A stretch of DNA of 64,000 nucleotides from Tanypteryx hageni (GCA_028673005.1 CM054116.1:146255173-146319172), one strand, 5' to 3'; positions 19,661-32,421 are shown, numbered from the stretch's first letter. The notes: generated by a model from the letters alone, not told the origin. Program-made: numbers and translations.

Positions 19661-20186
19661 GAATAATATGATCCGAAGATCCTATGCAGACAGGCATAAG
19701 CTGTAAAGGTGGGAATAATTTTGAAACGATAAAAAAGTCTGCTATGACCGGGAATCGAACCCGGGTCTTCCACTTGCCGGGCGGATATTCTACCTCTGAA
19801 CTATCGTGGCAGAACAATTTTTCTTGTTTCTGAACGTGGATGTTTCCTTGGTTGGGACGGAACTAGCCAAGCTAGTATCAAACTGCCCTAACGAATGTCC
19901 TCGAAGAGATACATCAAAGAAAACTCCTCCCTCTCAATTGGTGAGATTGCCAAGCAAAAAATAGATGGAATAATATGATCCGAAGATCCTATGCAGACAG
20001 GCATAAGCTGTAAAGGTGGGAATAATTTTGAAACGAGAAAAAAGTCTGCTATGACCGGGAATCGAACCCGGGTCTTCCACTTGCCGGGTGGATAGTTCAG
20101 AGGTAGAATATCCGCCCGGCAAGTGGAAGACCCGGGTTCGATTCCCGGTCATAGCAGACTTTTTCTCGTTTCAAAATTATTCCCAC
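19661..20186. mobile_element. tRNA-derived SINE cluster with fold-back, flanked by 13-bp duplications
   Basis: ATTAAAATATATG flanks the insertion at 19648-19660 and 20187-20199. Inside are two minus-strand units (from 19661 and from about 19966) and a third head-to-head unit on the plus strand (to 20186). Each has a tRNA-like head with a B box GGTTCGATTCC and an A-box-like TAGTTCAGAGG; the head resembles tRNA-Gly but pairs poorly in the acceptor stem, so it is a SINE head and not a functional tRNA. The second and third units form a nearly perfect inverted repeat (about 20020-20186) around a short spacer. Confidence 0.85.
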
Positions 20187-20199
20187 ATTAAAATATATG

Positions 20200-21215
20200 C
20201 TAAACTATGTTAACTTTGATTCATAAACGTTTTTCTTTTGTAAGCATATACAGTCCACCAAACGTATATACATATATGAGAAAGTTTGTGCAATGTATAT
20301 TGCACTGTTTATTTTGTTTACAGTTTAATTTTGATTTTTAACGATGTGGATGTTTTATTTGAATAAAACAGTGGAAATATTCTGTAAAATGCATATGTAC
20401 TGTGAATGCCTACTAGAAATATATAAAAACAAAGTGAGATATATATTTATTACTATAATGTACCTTTCCAGAACTTTTATTGTAGCAACAACTATAATCA
20501 AACCATAATTGTTGTTCATAGCAACAGGTATAAACAAAGTACATTTTATATAGTTTGTGCACATACTTTTAATTACACAGTTTTAGGTCATGTGTAAAAT
20601 TAAATTAGTGTTTAAAAATTCAAATTGAAACTACTTCTCGAGAGGAAAGGACAGGTAATTATAAGATAGCAACAGATAATGTGGTTAATGATGGGAATCG
20701 TTTTCATAATTTACGATTTCAAAGGTTGTGAAAATACATCACATTTTATTTCAATAATTATACCTTTAGTTGATAAGTTAACTTTGTTGTCATTAAATAA
20801 TTTATATTTGTTAATCTTTGTGAATTAATTGTAACATCTTTAACTTTAATTTTGAATTATAGTAAACTGATGATATATTTTAAAATAACCTTTTATAAGG
20901 TTTTGCTGATATTACTATTTTAAATTTTGAAAGCAAATGACAAACAATAGTATTTTTGTTATAAATGACCAAATGAAAATTGTTATACATGCAAAGCTAT
21001 ACTGTTATTTTAATGTTTTGCATAAATGTGCTTTCTTTTAAAAATGTTAGCTTTATACAACATACAGGTATAATAATGCCATGATGATAATAATGTGCAA
21101 TTTTTGCACACCACGGGCAGCTAGTAATTTATTGAAATAGCTGGCAATATCTTTTTAACAAAACAATATTTGCTCACAGTGCTTTGAATTTATAATAAAT
21201 CTTTCTAAAGTGTTC
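20200..21215. other. Non-coding AT-rich stretch
   Basis: No gene or identifiable element was found on either strand. The sequence is AT-rich with short runs only. Confidence 0.5.
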
Positions 21216-21570
21216 AATTTTTCTTGAATCTCTGTTCTCTTGCATGGTGGCATTGTAACTTCAGCCTTATCACTCTCATCATCATCATCTGCTTCCTCTT
21301 CCCACATAAGAACTCTGTTGCCTTCATCCTCCATTTTTCCTCAAATGCCTCATTTGCTGCACATGTAACTAAATCATTATCTGCAGTTACAAATTCTTCG
21401 AATGATTCATGAAAGTGCAATTGTTCAATTATTGCATTCCATTCTGCTGGCTCCTCTGAAAGTCCTTCAGCTTCATCACTTTATCATATGACCAACCTTA
21501 GTAAAACACTTGGCTATTGTAGATGCTTCAATCGATTTCCAAACAAACCTGCAGAATGTTCCACTTCACC
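21216..21570 (-). pseudogene. Tigger/jerky-like transposase C-terminal remnant
   Basis: Minus-strand sequence carries WKSIEASTIAKCF in one frame. Further on, after stops and a shift, come an FEEFVTADNDLVTC-like acidic segment and a basic end. This is the C-terminal arrangement of pogo/Tigger (jerky-like) transposases: the motif around TIxxCF.K.G follows the DDE domain. The catalytic part is missing. A Tigger-type MITE lies 340 bases to the right. Confidence 0.55.
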
Positions 21571-21909
21571 ACAGTCATTTTATTGCAGAATCCATATTTC
21601 ATAGTATGTACTGGACTAGTTGATGCCAATAAACTCTCTTTATCTGTGAAATTATATCCTGGTCGAGTGGATGGAATTTGCAGTTTGGAGGAAAATAACC
21701 AATTTTTATATTCCTCAACTTGATGACTTCACATGACATCCTATCAGTTTCAACTTGAAACTAGCTTTATATTTCAACCTTCTCACAGGTAGAGCCATGA
21801 TGAGAGTACCTATTTGTTGTCAGTAATACAATGCAATGCACTACATGTAATGTGAACATTGGAGATTACCTGCATATTTCCCAATCAACACTTAATTGAG
21901 ATGTTTATA

Positions 21910-22548
21910 TAGTGGTCACTCAGTTAACGATATTAACTGGTTCCACGAAAACCATTGTTAATTGAAATTATCATTAATCGAATATAGGAAATACATTTTA
22001 AAAGCTTAATTCATTCCAAGACGATCAGAAGTTTATCTTTTTCACCCAAAAACAGTTTATAATATTTAAACGTTTTTTCGTAAATAAATGTTATAAGAAA
22101 GCATTAATAATAACAGAAACATGGATAAATAATGAATAAATAGAGCATCCTTCACAGTGATTGCTTTAAATTTGTCCTTCTGTTGAATAATCGTGGAAAT
22201 GGTGGATTAGGGCAGAACATATTCACTAACCAGAGCACTTGTTTTTACACCTCTTTCATTACTTAACTTTTAAGTAAAAAAAAACACTAAGTAAGAGAGC
22301 TCTTTCGATAAGCAAACCACATCAAACACTGAAAAGCAAGCCAGCTGAGCTCCAAATGCTTATAATAGGGCGTTGCTGATTGGCTGAGGTCTGCCGAGTC
22401 CACTTAGGAGCACTCCAATTGGTGGAAATTGGCAGCCGCATGATATCGTAAACATATCATTAATCGAAAATTTATCGTTGATAGAAACAATGACACCCAA
22501 TCGGAGGCGGATCATTAATCGATGGCATCGTAAACCAAGGGACCACTG
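21910..22548. mobile_element. Non-autonomous pogo/Tigger-like element (MITE)
   Basis: Ends TAGTGGTCACTCAGTTAACG (left) and CAGTGGTCCCTTGGTTTACG (right, reverse complement) form imperfect terminal inverted repeats flanked by TA at 21908-21909 and 22549-22550. Length is 639 bp. Subterminal blocks with TCATTAATCGA occur near both ends. No coding sequence. Confidence 0.8.
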
Positions 22549-22689
22549 TATTCATGTCTTATTCAAAGATTTGATAGCATTGGACGTGAATATTGTCTGA
22601 AAAATTATTTTTTTAAATACTTGTTAAGTGAAAAAAGAAGGTTCACTTAGATGGAAAGTTTAATGCTTTTTCGCCCACATAAAAAAACA

Positions 22690-23370
22690 TCGCAATACTT
22701 AATGGCTATAGCAACCAGATAGTTGAAAATATATTACGAAAACATAAACACCAATTCCATGTCAAAAATCACACAACACTCACAAATATTAACACCAAAA
22801 ATTTTAAATACCTTTCACTCCCGGTGTCACCAACAAACTCGGTAACATTTTCTCAGAGCATGGTTTTAATGCTGTTCACATAAACAACAATAAACTCACC
22901 AACCTTCTCCACAATCCAAAAGACAATAAAGCCTTTGCAAAAATCCGGAATCTAAAAGATTACTTGTGGAACATGTGATAAGATATATATAGGACAGACA
23001 AAACGTAATTTATAAACATGCTTCAAAGAGCACTTAGCAAACTTTAGACATAGTAGAATTAACAATTCCAGTGTAGCTGCCCATACACAGGAAAACCACC
23101 ACCCTATCACTATTCAGAATTTAACACTGTTAAAATCAATGATACTTACGAGAGCATTTTCATCAACAAATTCAAAAAAAACCACTATGAATATCAATCG
23201 AGACTCGGTACCTTACTCTCCCCTTTACAGTTTAACGTTTTCACTTTCACTTTCTCACCAACGGACAACGGTTTAAATTCCAGATGCAAAGCACAATCCC
23301 CCACTTGACATCAGCTACTGATGATGAGAGCTTGGCTCTCAAAATACGTATTTAACGCTCTGTTCTTCTT
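22690..23370 (+). pseudogene. Penelope-like element, end of RT region and GIY-YIG endonuclease
   Basis: The translated fragments show the Penelope thumb region, then SGI.KITCGTCDKIYIGQTKR, the start of a GIY-YIG nuclease with its Cys pair, followed by FKEHLANF and SSVAAHTQENHHPI. Stop codons and frameshifts interrupt it (for example after KSGI). A DDESLALK-like tail and the typical short terminal region follow to about 23370. It is an inactive 5'-truncated copy. Confidence 0.78.
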
Positions 23371-23868
23371 TGCTAAATTTATTTTTTTTTACTATTGGAG
23401 TCGAATCTTCAATTTATATGCCTTTTCAAGCCATGAAATAGAAGTCAACAATAAAGGTATGTCATTTCACCTCATCAACATCAATAGCTGATGTAGAAAG
23501 CACTGTATCTGAACAATTAAGGAATGAATGAGAGGACTTCATTACAGGTTGACAAGCTTCACATACATAAAAATATTTATTTTTGTCAACTTGTAGAAAG
23601 AGTAATTTTAAACAAACTTCCTACAGACAGAAGAAGTTATGGACACAACAATGAACAAGGCAGTATTTGAGTACTCAGAATGTGGGAGTAATTATATTCC
23701 TTTTTCTCTACTAGAGACAGTTCTTCAAAAAACAAAAATCTTTTTAAAAATGTTTTGCAGCAGTTTTTACTGATTACTAAACAATGACCAAATACATAAT
23801 TTTTCATATCATAATAAAAATTACAAAATAAATGGCTACCCCTGTATGAAATTATAAACTTATGTTAC

Positions 23869-23990
23869 CTAGACATGGCATCCTGAAGTGTTAACACAAG
23901 AGGATTCTGCTTACTGGCAAGGAGTTGGGCAGAGCGAGGCTGTGCTGCCAAGTAGTCCACCCAAGCATCCAACGAAGAAGGATCTACTCC
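23869..23990 (-). CDS. NCLN: Nicalin, downstream coding exon
   Basis: A 122-base exon on the minus strand between an acceptor (CTTTTAAAG, AG at 23992-23991) and a donor (GTAACA from 23868). It enters in phase 0 and leaves with two bases over. The coded segment SLDAWVDYLAAQPRSAQLL then TLQDAMSR corresponds to the conserved nicalin segment after the peptidase-like domain, shortly before the C-terminal transmembrane helix. Nicalin is an ER membrane protein that works with NOMO and TMEM147. The phase fits the upstream exon at 57169-57336, implying an intron of 33,178 bases. The last exon with the membrane helix was not found to the left. Confidence 0.78.
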
Positions 23991-23999
23991 CTTTAAAAG

Positions 24000-24752
24000 T
24001 TCAAAACAGATATCAAACAATTACAAACCCAGAGAATGCCAAAAACTAAAAACTCAATGAAAGTCAAAGACATTTGATGGATCAAACTTAATTTAAGCAT
24101 GTTTTTTAGAGCAGGGGAAGAGATGAGTATAATTAGAGAAATAAGGGGGAGACAGAAGGAGTCAAATTTTGAAAGGTCTGCAGAAGAAAGTTGCAGAAAG
24201 TATCCAAAGAGTTTGAAGGAGGAGAAAGGGAATGTAGGGTGCATTAACATTTACCCACAATGCAGAGCATATAGGTTCCAGCAAATGTATTCACTGGCTG
24301 CTGAGCATGCCATATATGTTCTGGTTAGTTCCGAGAGTGCTTACAGATGTCATATTCATCACAGAATCGGGGGCATGGGAATAGACCATCCTATGAGAAT
24401 GAGGTCACAGCAGGCTGAATCAATATTGCCAAAGGTCAAAGGCTCAGGGAAGGGGAGATCTCAGACATAAAAAGACATTTGAGATGACCTTGCGAGAGAG
24501 CTTTATACAGAATGATCCCATATCTCTCTCTCTCTGTTATTTTCTTTTTCCTCTTCTTATTCACTAATCAGCAGCCTACAAACTAGAGTGGTAATAAGCT
24601 GAAGAGTGTGATAGTTTTGTTAGTTTTTGTCAATATATTTTATTTCTTCTTTGTTATTCAGTTATTATTATATTGTTATTTCTTCTTTGTTATTATATTG
24701 TTATTGACATTGTTGTTGATTTGTTACTTAGTTAATTTTTTAATTTTTGAAA
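24000..24752. other. Intronic sequence without recognised element
   Basis: Intron next to the nicalin acceptor. A 123-codon plus-strand frame (24099-24470) is open, but its composition is unlike known proteins and it lies in a repeat-rich intron, so I do not call it a gene. A short (TTATT/CTTTG)-rich stretch near 24600-24720 precedes the mariner gene. Confidence 0.45.
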
Positions 24753-26163
24753 ATGGCTTCCAACCATAAAAGGTCACACAAGGTAATGTAGGAAAGAAAA
24801 CAGTCAGGTTGTATGTGAGAGATGAAACAGTGGGGAATGTGAGGCACACGTTTCTCAGAAGCCTGAGAAAATCAACAACACATGCAAGTCGTGAACTGGG
24901 TGTGCCACAACCAACCGTGTGGAAAGTATTATGGAAACATTTGCAGCTAACACCTTACTGATAGCATGTGCTGCAAATAATAACAGATGACAACAAACTG
25001 AAGGGTAAGACATTGTGTGTAGACATGCTGGCAAGGCAGGAAGATGAAGACAACCTGCTTGAGCATATCATTTTCAGTGATGAAACCATGTTTCATGTTA
25101 GTGTGTATGTAAACACAATGTTCGTGTTTGGGGCACAGAAAAACCACATGAGATACTCAGACATGTTCGTGACCTCCCAAAATTTAATGTGTTCTGTGCA
25201 ATGAGTTCACAGAAAATGTATGGACCTTTCTTCTTCTACGAACTAGGGTTGTTTATCTTCATATGTAGCAAACTTGCTACAAATATTTATGTTATGTCAA
25301 AACTTAGGAAATTAGTAGATACCAAAGTTCTTTTAACAATGTATTATGGGTTGATATACCCATATTTATCTTATTATATACATACTTGGAGAGGAGCAAG
25401 TGCCTCACGAATAAATCAAGTATTTTTGCTTCAAAAAAGGGCATTGAGAATAATTGCAAATCTAAAAAGTAGGGAATCCTGCAAACAAAAGAAAATAATA
25501 AGGAAACAAATATGGACAAACATGATTATATGACTAGAAGGAGAAATGACCATGAACTAGAGTATCACAGGACAACCTTATACAAAACAAGTCCGTCTTA
25601 TGCTGGAAATTATTTTTATAATAAACTTCCTAAGAGTATAAAGGTTATCAATAAATTAAGTGTTTAAACTTGAATTAAAAAAGTTCTTGATTGACAAATG
25701 TATTTCCAGCATTAAAGATTGTATGTAATTGTTACTTTAATGCATAATGACTTCAAATATGTACATATTTTTTGGTGTTTGGCTTGTCCTATGTTTGTAT
25801 TTAACAAATCGACAGGATTAATAAAGAGTATGGGTATGAGTATGATATGCTTGAGAATTTCCTTTTGCCACAAATCAGTGATGATGATCCCTTTGGGTGA
25901 TTGATTTTCAACAGGATGGTGCACCTTCCCATTATCATTGGGCAGTGTCAGACCACCTAAAACATCACTTCCCAGGCAGGTGGATTGGATGTGGGGGTTC
26001 CATTGCTTGGCCTCCACGGTCACTAGACTTGATGCCAATGGACTTCTATCTTTGGGGTTACATCAAGGACAGTGATTATCAACCACCATTACCAGCAAAT
26101 GTGGATGAACTGAAGACCAGGTTCACTGCTGCCATATCACAAGTCTTCCCTGAAACACTGTAG
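24753..26163 (+). pseudogene. Mariner-like (DDE_3) transposase split by a LINE
   Basis: It starts at ATG 24753 and carries an HTH portion with SRELGVPQPTVWKVL, then DEDNLLEHIIFSDETMFH with the first catalytic Asp. After the LINE insertion it resumes with DFQQDGAPSHYH (second Asp) and IAWPPRSLDLMPMDFYLWGYIK (third acidic position), ending at 26161. Arthropod genomes carry many transposases of this type. Several stops break the first third, and the LINE interrupts the frame after KMYGPFFF. A hAT element begins 2 bases after its stop codon. Confidence 0.82.
25240..25820 (+). mobile_element. Jockey-like LINE 3' fragment inserted in the mariner transposase
   Basis: A translated segment with LLTMYYGLIYPYLSYYIHTWRG, LQKRALRII and YNKLPKSIK is the C-terminal (post-RT) part of a Jockey-like ORF2. 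It contains two stops and is followed by an AT-rich 3' untranslated part ending near 25820, after which the mariner frame resumes. The insert is 5'-truncated, as usual for LINE insertions. Exact target duplications were not resolved. Confidence 0.75.
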
Positions 26164-26165
26164 AC

Positions 26166-29100
26166 CAGAGGTCGGCAACCTTTTACTTACTGAGGACGTT
26201 AACCCCTCAAGCCCGGAGGAGATTTATTAAATCCCACCCGTACGGCCAGATGAGGTTTTTAAATTATCACGATTGTGTTGCAAGAACGTTCGAAAATATT
26301 AAAATAATCATAACTTGAGAAGTTTTCTCTTGATTTTTCTGAATTTTTTTTGTGGATTTATGAAAAAAATGAAATTTGTAAATATCTATTTTGCGTATAG
26401 TATTTTACATACAAAGATTGTTGGAGTAGAAGAGAATGTACACCAACCGCTAATTTTCCGACGTGCATTCATGCTTTATATATAACATTCAGCACCGGAA
26501 AATCTATAGAAGATATTGATGTGCAATCTTAATAAAAAATACCTTAAATTAGTAACTATTTCATTCTGCAAGTCTACCCATCTAAACCAATTAGGTAAAA
26601 AATTTCACGAATCTCAACTTTTTCATGTCTTGACTAGAAATTTTTAAGTAAATGTTGTATTATGGATTTATTAAAAGATGATTTATTTATAATATAAACG
26701 TTTTAGTTATACAGTCATCATTCTTAGTCATTACAGAAGTCACATAGAAGAAATGGTTGCATTTTGTTCATTGGAAAGGGAGATATGACGTTGTATAAAA
26801 CACGGAAAACTTTAGCTTATAGGTCCTTCCCAAATATTTTCAGAAAATTTACACGTGCGTAATTGGATTCAGCAAGAAATGCTTTATAGCTTAGTAAACA
26901 CTTCTAGTAATCTATTGTGTAAATATATGGAAGAGCTTTTCGTGATTTCTGCTGGTGTGTCCTCTTCTTGCCAACTCGCTTCATCGCTGCTTTGGCCCTG
27001 CTAGCATAACAGCGAAGCACTTATCTGAAGAGGAAAACAGACCTCGTCTTCTTTCAAATGTCAAAGAAAAGGAATCCAATTTGGTGGGTTCCCTTTCCTC
27101 AGGTATTTATGGGTCAACTTTAGAAACTGAAAATCTGTAGGTCCGTGGTAAAAACTAAAATTCTATCACAAAAATTCTTTCTTTACATACCGACGAAGAC
27201 CTTTGTCGCATGACATAAGCCAAATATCACCTCCAGGAAAAAAGAGGAGAAAAAACGTGCTCTCCTTTGAAATGATGCACAGTTCCTACATTGCATTTCA
27301 AACACCAAGGAAAGGTTCCTTGCTGCATTGAAAAGCGACTTTCATACAGAGAAACACCATCATATTATAGCAAAATTGAAAATTCTATCGCAAAATTCAA
27401 CGTTGATTATATATTTTATAATAGAGAAAAAATACAGGACAGACATAGATAGGAAGTAAAAAGCTTACTCTTTCAAAATATATATAAGTTATTTAGATTT
27501 AAAGAAGTCTCTAGCGTCAAAAGATAAAATAAATTAGGGCTGCCGCATGACGTAATAGTACGCCTGACGGCCGATTAGACAGTTTTTGCATGACGTAATA
27601 GTACGCCTGACGGCGTTGAGAGGTTAAGGGCGCATAAGCAAGATCAGTTGATATCTCTCTGTATTATCTATGAGGGCGCAACTTTAATTATTGGGGGCGT
27701 GAAGTGAAGTAACAATAGTAGATGTGTACCAATATTTATTAAAATGATATTTTTGTATATATAAGAGAAAAACTATTAAAGAATTTATTATAAAAACATG
27801 AAAAATAAATCAATGTGAAACTTGGGACTGCATATCTTCATCCAACTTGCTATAATTTGGCACATAACTCGAGATACCTGATCTTAGGCAGTTGTCTAAA
27901 TTGTAATCTGTGAGTCTCGATCGGTACTTGGATTTCAAGTGTTTCATGCTTGAAAAAATGGACTCGCAAGTGTATGTTGAAGCACAGTAAGAATTTGTTT
28001 TTAGGGCACATTTTCTTAATAATGGATAGCGATTTTCGTCAACTAAATTCCAAAAGTTTTATGTTTTTTATGTGACCGTGACCTGCATATTTATTATTTC
28101 CATTTCTTAGTCCTCAGTGTTAACAATATTAAAGTAAGTTCCAATATTAACAGACATATCATTGTCCATAAAACTGAACAGATTAGCAAAGAATGTTATT
28201 ATGGGTTCTACTTCAGAAAACTGACGAAACCTAAAATTAAATTCCTTCAGGAGAGTTTCAATGTGTTGTGAAAATAGTTCAGTGATAACATTTTCATCAG
28301 TCAGACTCTCAATAATATATTTTAAATTCGGGAAATGTGATCATGCATTTCTCTCTAGGTGAGACTTCCACAATACCAATTTACATTTGAATGCATCTAC
28401 TGCACTTACCATTTTTGCAATGTGTTGATTTTTCCCTTGCATCTCCATATTCAGTTCGTTCTATTTTATAGTTATATCAACAAGAAATCCGAAATCCATC
28501 AACCAAGCTTTGTCTTCCAACTGTGCATAATATTCATTTCTTGACGTGAGAAATTCCTTTACCTCATTTATGAGATTTATAAACCTCAAGTATTTTGCCT
28601 CTGCTGAGCCATCTAACTTTGGTATGTAAAAGGAAATCATCGAATTCGGCATCGTCACCTTGGAAAAGCAGTTTAAACAATTGGTGTTGCAGTGGTACGG
28701 CTCTTATGAAATTTATTACTTTTGTTACTGTTTTCATGACATGTTGAAAATGAAGAACTTTTGCGCATAACATTTCTTGGTGTATAATGCAGTGATATGA
28801 AATAAATTTTGGAAAGAGAGGAGCTTCTTTACATAGCGCAATAAATCCATTTTTACAACCTGTCATCGAAGGTGCACCATCTGTAGTAATTGCCGTCAAC
28901 TTCATTAATGGTATATTACTTTCTTGGACATATTTTTTAAAAGCTGAAAAAATGTCTTCACCTCTTGTTAGTCCCTTTAATGGAAGAATTTTAAGAAATT
29001 CTTCCTTTCCTGAAAAATCATTAAACACCATCTTCACAACCATAGCCAATTGAGAAGTGTCTGATATGTCTGTTGACTCATCCAGTTGCAACGAGAAGAA

Positions 29101-29210
29101 AATACATTTTTGTAAATCATTTGCCAACTCTTCCTCCATATTGGTTGCAATAACTTCAGTTCTTCTTGTAACTGTTCTTGCTGATAATGTGTATATATAT
29201 ATATATATAT
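26166..29210 (-). mobile_element. hAT element with GTF2IRD2-like transposase (left end, truncated right)
   Basis: The left end CAGAGGTCGGCAACC is typical of a hAT terminus. The minus-strand transposase lies between about 29150 and 27830. It has FSLQLDESTDISDTSQL, ITTDGAPSMTGCKNGF, HCIIHQEMLCAKVL and VRWLSRGK, i.e. the hAT catalytic region of the type domesticated in GTF2IRD2 and related genes, and further left a FSSMKHLKSKYRSRL-like dimerisation end. Stops and shifts break it, and the N-terminal finger is missing beyond the (TA)n run near 29195. A piggyBac-like element sits inside its left terminus. Confidence 0.8.
26203..27623. mobile_element. piggyBac-like non-autonomous element nested in the hAT end
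   Basis: TTAA lies at both edges (26199-26202 and 27624-27627). Inverted ends begin CCCCTCAAGCCCGG and CCTCTCAACGCCGT. Removing it rejoins the hAT left end. The 1,421-bp interior has no recognisable transposase. Near the right end the 27-base block GCATGACGTAATAGTACGCC.. occurs twice, 43 bases apart (27545 and 27588), as subterminal repeats. Confidence 0.82.
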
Positions 29211-29215
29211 ATATC

Positions 29216-32200
29216 AGTGGCGTCGCGTGCCCATTTAGGTTGGGTGTGCTTTTATTGGGGAGGGGGGTATGCAACCCGCGCTACAAAATTCACCTGTTAA
29301 TTTGAACGTACGATTGCATTTTTATCGACGTGTGAAAGTTTTAAGAAAGCATAGCGCAGCAGCGCTCTTCTTAATTAGTCTAATGCAATTAATATTAGAA
29401 TAATTTTGAATACTTTAATTTACTAACTGATATGATTTTAACTATACAATCCATAATTATGGACAACACAAAGGTTCCCCGTCAAATAGACTTGAGCTAT
29501 GCATCACGCGCGCCGTTTATGTGAGAATGGTTAACGCTTCGTTGTGAGAAGATACTAGAGTGTGGTACGAATTATCTGTATTTTGTTACGATTTTTAAAT
29601 ATGTACAACCATATAATACGCACAGAAATCTGAAAAAGTAATCACTTGGGAAAATATTATTTTCCGGATTGAATCAAAGAAAGGCTTAAAAAACTCATTT
29701 TACTTACTTATTTATACACCAGTTCCAATCTCCTGTTTTGCCTTAGGAATTTTGTTAGCACATCATCATAAAATGAAGGTCTTTTCTTCAGTTCCGCCAG
29801 CAATGTCTTTTCAATGGCGAGTGAACTTAGGCCGCATAACCTTTCCTGCGTTTGTGTTCCTCTATAACACGTATGTATTCTCTTCATAGCCGAAAAAGAA
29901 CGCTCGACTGTAGCAGTAGAACTCGGAATCGTCATGATAAGTTCCGCTAATTTATAAATCTGCTTGAATGCAACCTGAAGCTGATTTTCTTGCATGAATT
30001 TTAATAGGTGGCGCACTGGTTTCCTCGCAAATTCATCAGAAGAGTACTTTTAGTTCATTTTTTAGGCGAACGTAGTCAAAAACTGGTCCGTAGAAATCCT
30101 TTAATTTTTCTAGAATACCACCAGGAAAAGTTTTCGCATACTGATCATATCTTTCGCTACAAAGGAGTTGAAAAAACTCAAGTTTCGAAAGTATAGAGTA
30201 TCTTTCTTCCATCTCCAGGCACATGCAGTCGACTATTCTCTGGTATAATCGAAGGCACGCGCTCTTCTCCTCTTCTATAGATCCTTTTCGTCTTTTAGGC
30301 TTCGACAACTCAACCGTATGCTTTTTCTTTGCAGAAACCCAAATATCATCAAATCCATGTTCCTTGTTATTCCTAAGCTATTTCATAGTATCATGCACTT
30401 TTTTTACAACAGTACAATATGTCATAGGATGATGTTTGCAGTATATTATTCAAAACATCAATATAGTCAAACAGAACAGAAAAAATTTCTAGCAAAAAAA
30501 TTGCTTGAAGATCTTGCAAGAAATACAGAAAACCACGAGCTTTGATTACAGCATCCACATCCCAATCCCCAGAATTCTCCACAATGTGTTCAAAAAATGC
30601 AATAAGTTGACTTCTGTGGCGTTTTACTGTGTTTGATAAACGGGAAGTAAAATTCCATCTGGTTGGTGCGATGGAGGGTAATTTTTTAGCAACAAAATCT
30701 TGCAAAGCATTTACTCTTTTCGATGATTTATAAAAATATGCTGCCAATCCACTGATAGTTTGGAAAAACAATCTACATTCCTTGATATTCAAGAGGCTTT
30801 GCTTCAGAACTAAGTTCAAAACGTGAGCGTAGCAATGCGAAAATATTGCTAAAGGATAGGCCTCGATAACTTTACTCTGCAACCCATTAATATGTCCACT
30901 CATTACACAGGCACCATCATAAATTTGGCCGACCAACTTGTCCTTAATATTAAATTCCTCAACGCTGTTTACAACTTGTTTAAAAAGACCACTAGACCTT
31001 CTATCATCACTTACGTCTGTAAATCCGATAAACCTTTCGTGTGTTTGCCCATTATGGACAAAACGAAAAACAGTTGATAGCTGCGATTTCGACATGACAT
31101 CAGAAGTTTCATCCAGAAGAATGGCCACAAATGTAGCGGAAAAATTTCTTTCTTTATAGCATCTTTAACTACATCAGATATAGCGTTAATGATATCATTT
31201 TGTACTGTGGGAGAAGTTCCTCGAAATACAGTCGATGCCTTTAAATGACAGACTAAAAGAGGATCATACTCACGGAGCACATTTAAAAATTCTATATAAT
31301 TCCTTCGGTTGGCTGAATCTTCAGACTCATCATGACCTCTCAAAGGAAGCTCTTGCTTAGCCAAATAACATACAGCATCAATTAATCTTTTTAAAACGTC
31401 TCTATTTTTCTTTACTTGTTCATTATGACGACTAATTTCAATTTTTCTTTGTCTGTCAATGAGAGTGTCAATTCTTTGTTTTCCAAACATCTTAAGATTT
31501 AAAAATGACTGAACATGTGGTTGGGAGCGCTCATGTTTTTGCATTGCTGCAGCCTAATGATTAAGATCGGAATACCCGTGCTTATTCCAAACACCTTTCT
31601 CTTTGGAGAATAATAAACAAGGCCAACAAAAAAGACTTGACAGCACTTCACATCCAGTTAACCATTCTACTGAATCGTATTGTGAAACAGAGAAATGTCT
31701 CATGCACTCAGTTTTTGTTTCTTTGTGCTTGCACAGTAAATTTGGAAGAGGAGGACGAGGCTTACCTTCTTCGACTATGTTCATACAATCCGCAAATGCT
31801 CTGGCAGAAAACGGGGCATTCAGTACATCCTCAACACTGTTTACCATTGTAAATATGGGCAAAAAGTTATAAATTATATCTAAAAAATTATAAATATATG
31901 TTAAAAACTTGTCTAAATCGGTGTCATAAACACGTCGGTTCACACTTTACCCCACGCACGCAAAACAGACGAAACTCAGAAAACAAAAACAGCATCTCAT
32001 GACAAGTAACAACGTTGAATTGGATTGCTTCACACAATAGCCAATCACAACCGCTAACTACTTCTGGGTGCTGTTGTCTCAGCGCACACCCCGCCACGCC
32101 TTCTGGACGGTTTAAATCCACAAGGTGGCTAAGAATTTGACCCGCTGCGCCGTCTGTACGTATGTTTAAAGGGCTCAAAGCTATCCGTATTTCTTACCGC

Positions 32201-32421
32201 ACACCCGGGCTATTAACGTGAATGTGATACAATTTTTACGCGCCGAAACTTCTCCTCTTCATGAACCATTGTATATTGGATTTGATTTTAGGAATCACGC
32301 GAAGCCAGAAAACGATTAGGGCAGTCTTTAACAGGAATAAATGCAAAAATATAATATCTGTGACATTGCGAATCCGTGGGTGTGCACCGCACACCTAGCA
32401 CACCCTGAATATACGCCTCTG
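29216..32421 (-). mobile_element. Complete-length hAT element inserted in a (TA)n microsatellite
   Basis: The ends CAGTGGCGTCGCG (29216) and, reversed, CAGAGGCGTATATT (32421) are terminal inverted repeats. The flanks are both ATATATAT, consistent with an 8-bp hAT duplication in a TA run. Subterminal GGGTGTGC blocks recur at both ends. It carries the broken transposase described separately. Total length is 3,206 bp. Confidence 0.88.
29708..31847 (-). pseudogene. TTF/ZMYM1-type hAT transposase (broken)
   Basis: The start is near the ATG at 31847 (MVNSVEDVL). A TTF-type zinc finger with RHFSVSQYDSVEWLTGC and LFCWPCLLF follows. After an in-frame stop and a frameshift comes the catalytic core with AILLDETSDVMSKSQLS, YDGACVMSGHINGLQ and SHCYAHVLNLVLKQSL. 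The C-terminal dimerisation part has IPSSTATVERSFSAMKRI. At least three further frame changes and an early stop occur, so it is inactive. Confidence 0.88.

Noticed and set aside
19741..19812. Functional tRNA-Gly gene
   Set aside because: B box and A box are good, but the acceptor stem has two mismatches in seven pairs, position 33 is not T, and the unit recurs inside a retroposed cluster with target duplications; it is a SINE head.
24099..24470. A 123-codon open frame as a gene
   Set aside because: No recognisable domain, no promoter or splice context, and it lies in the repeat-rich nicalin intron.
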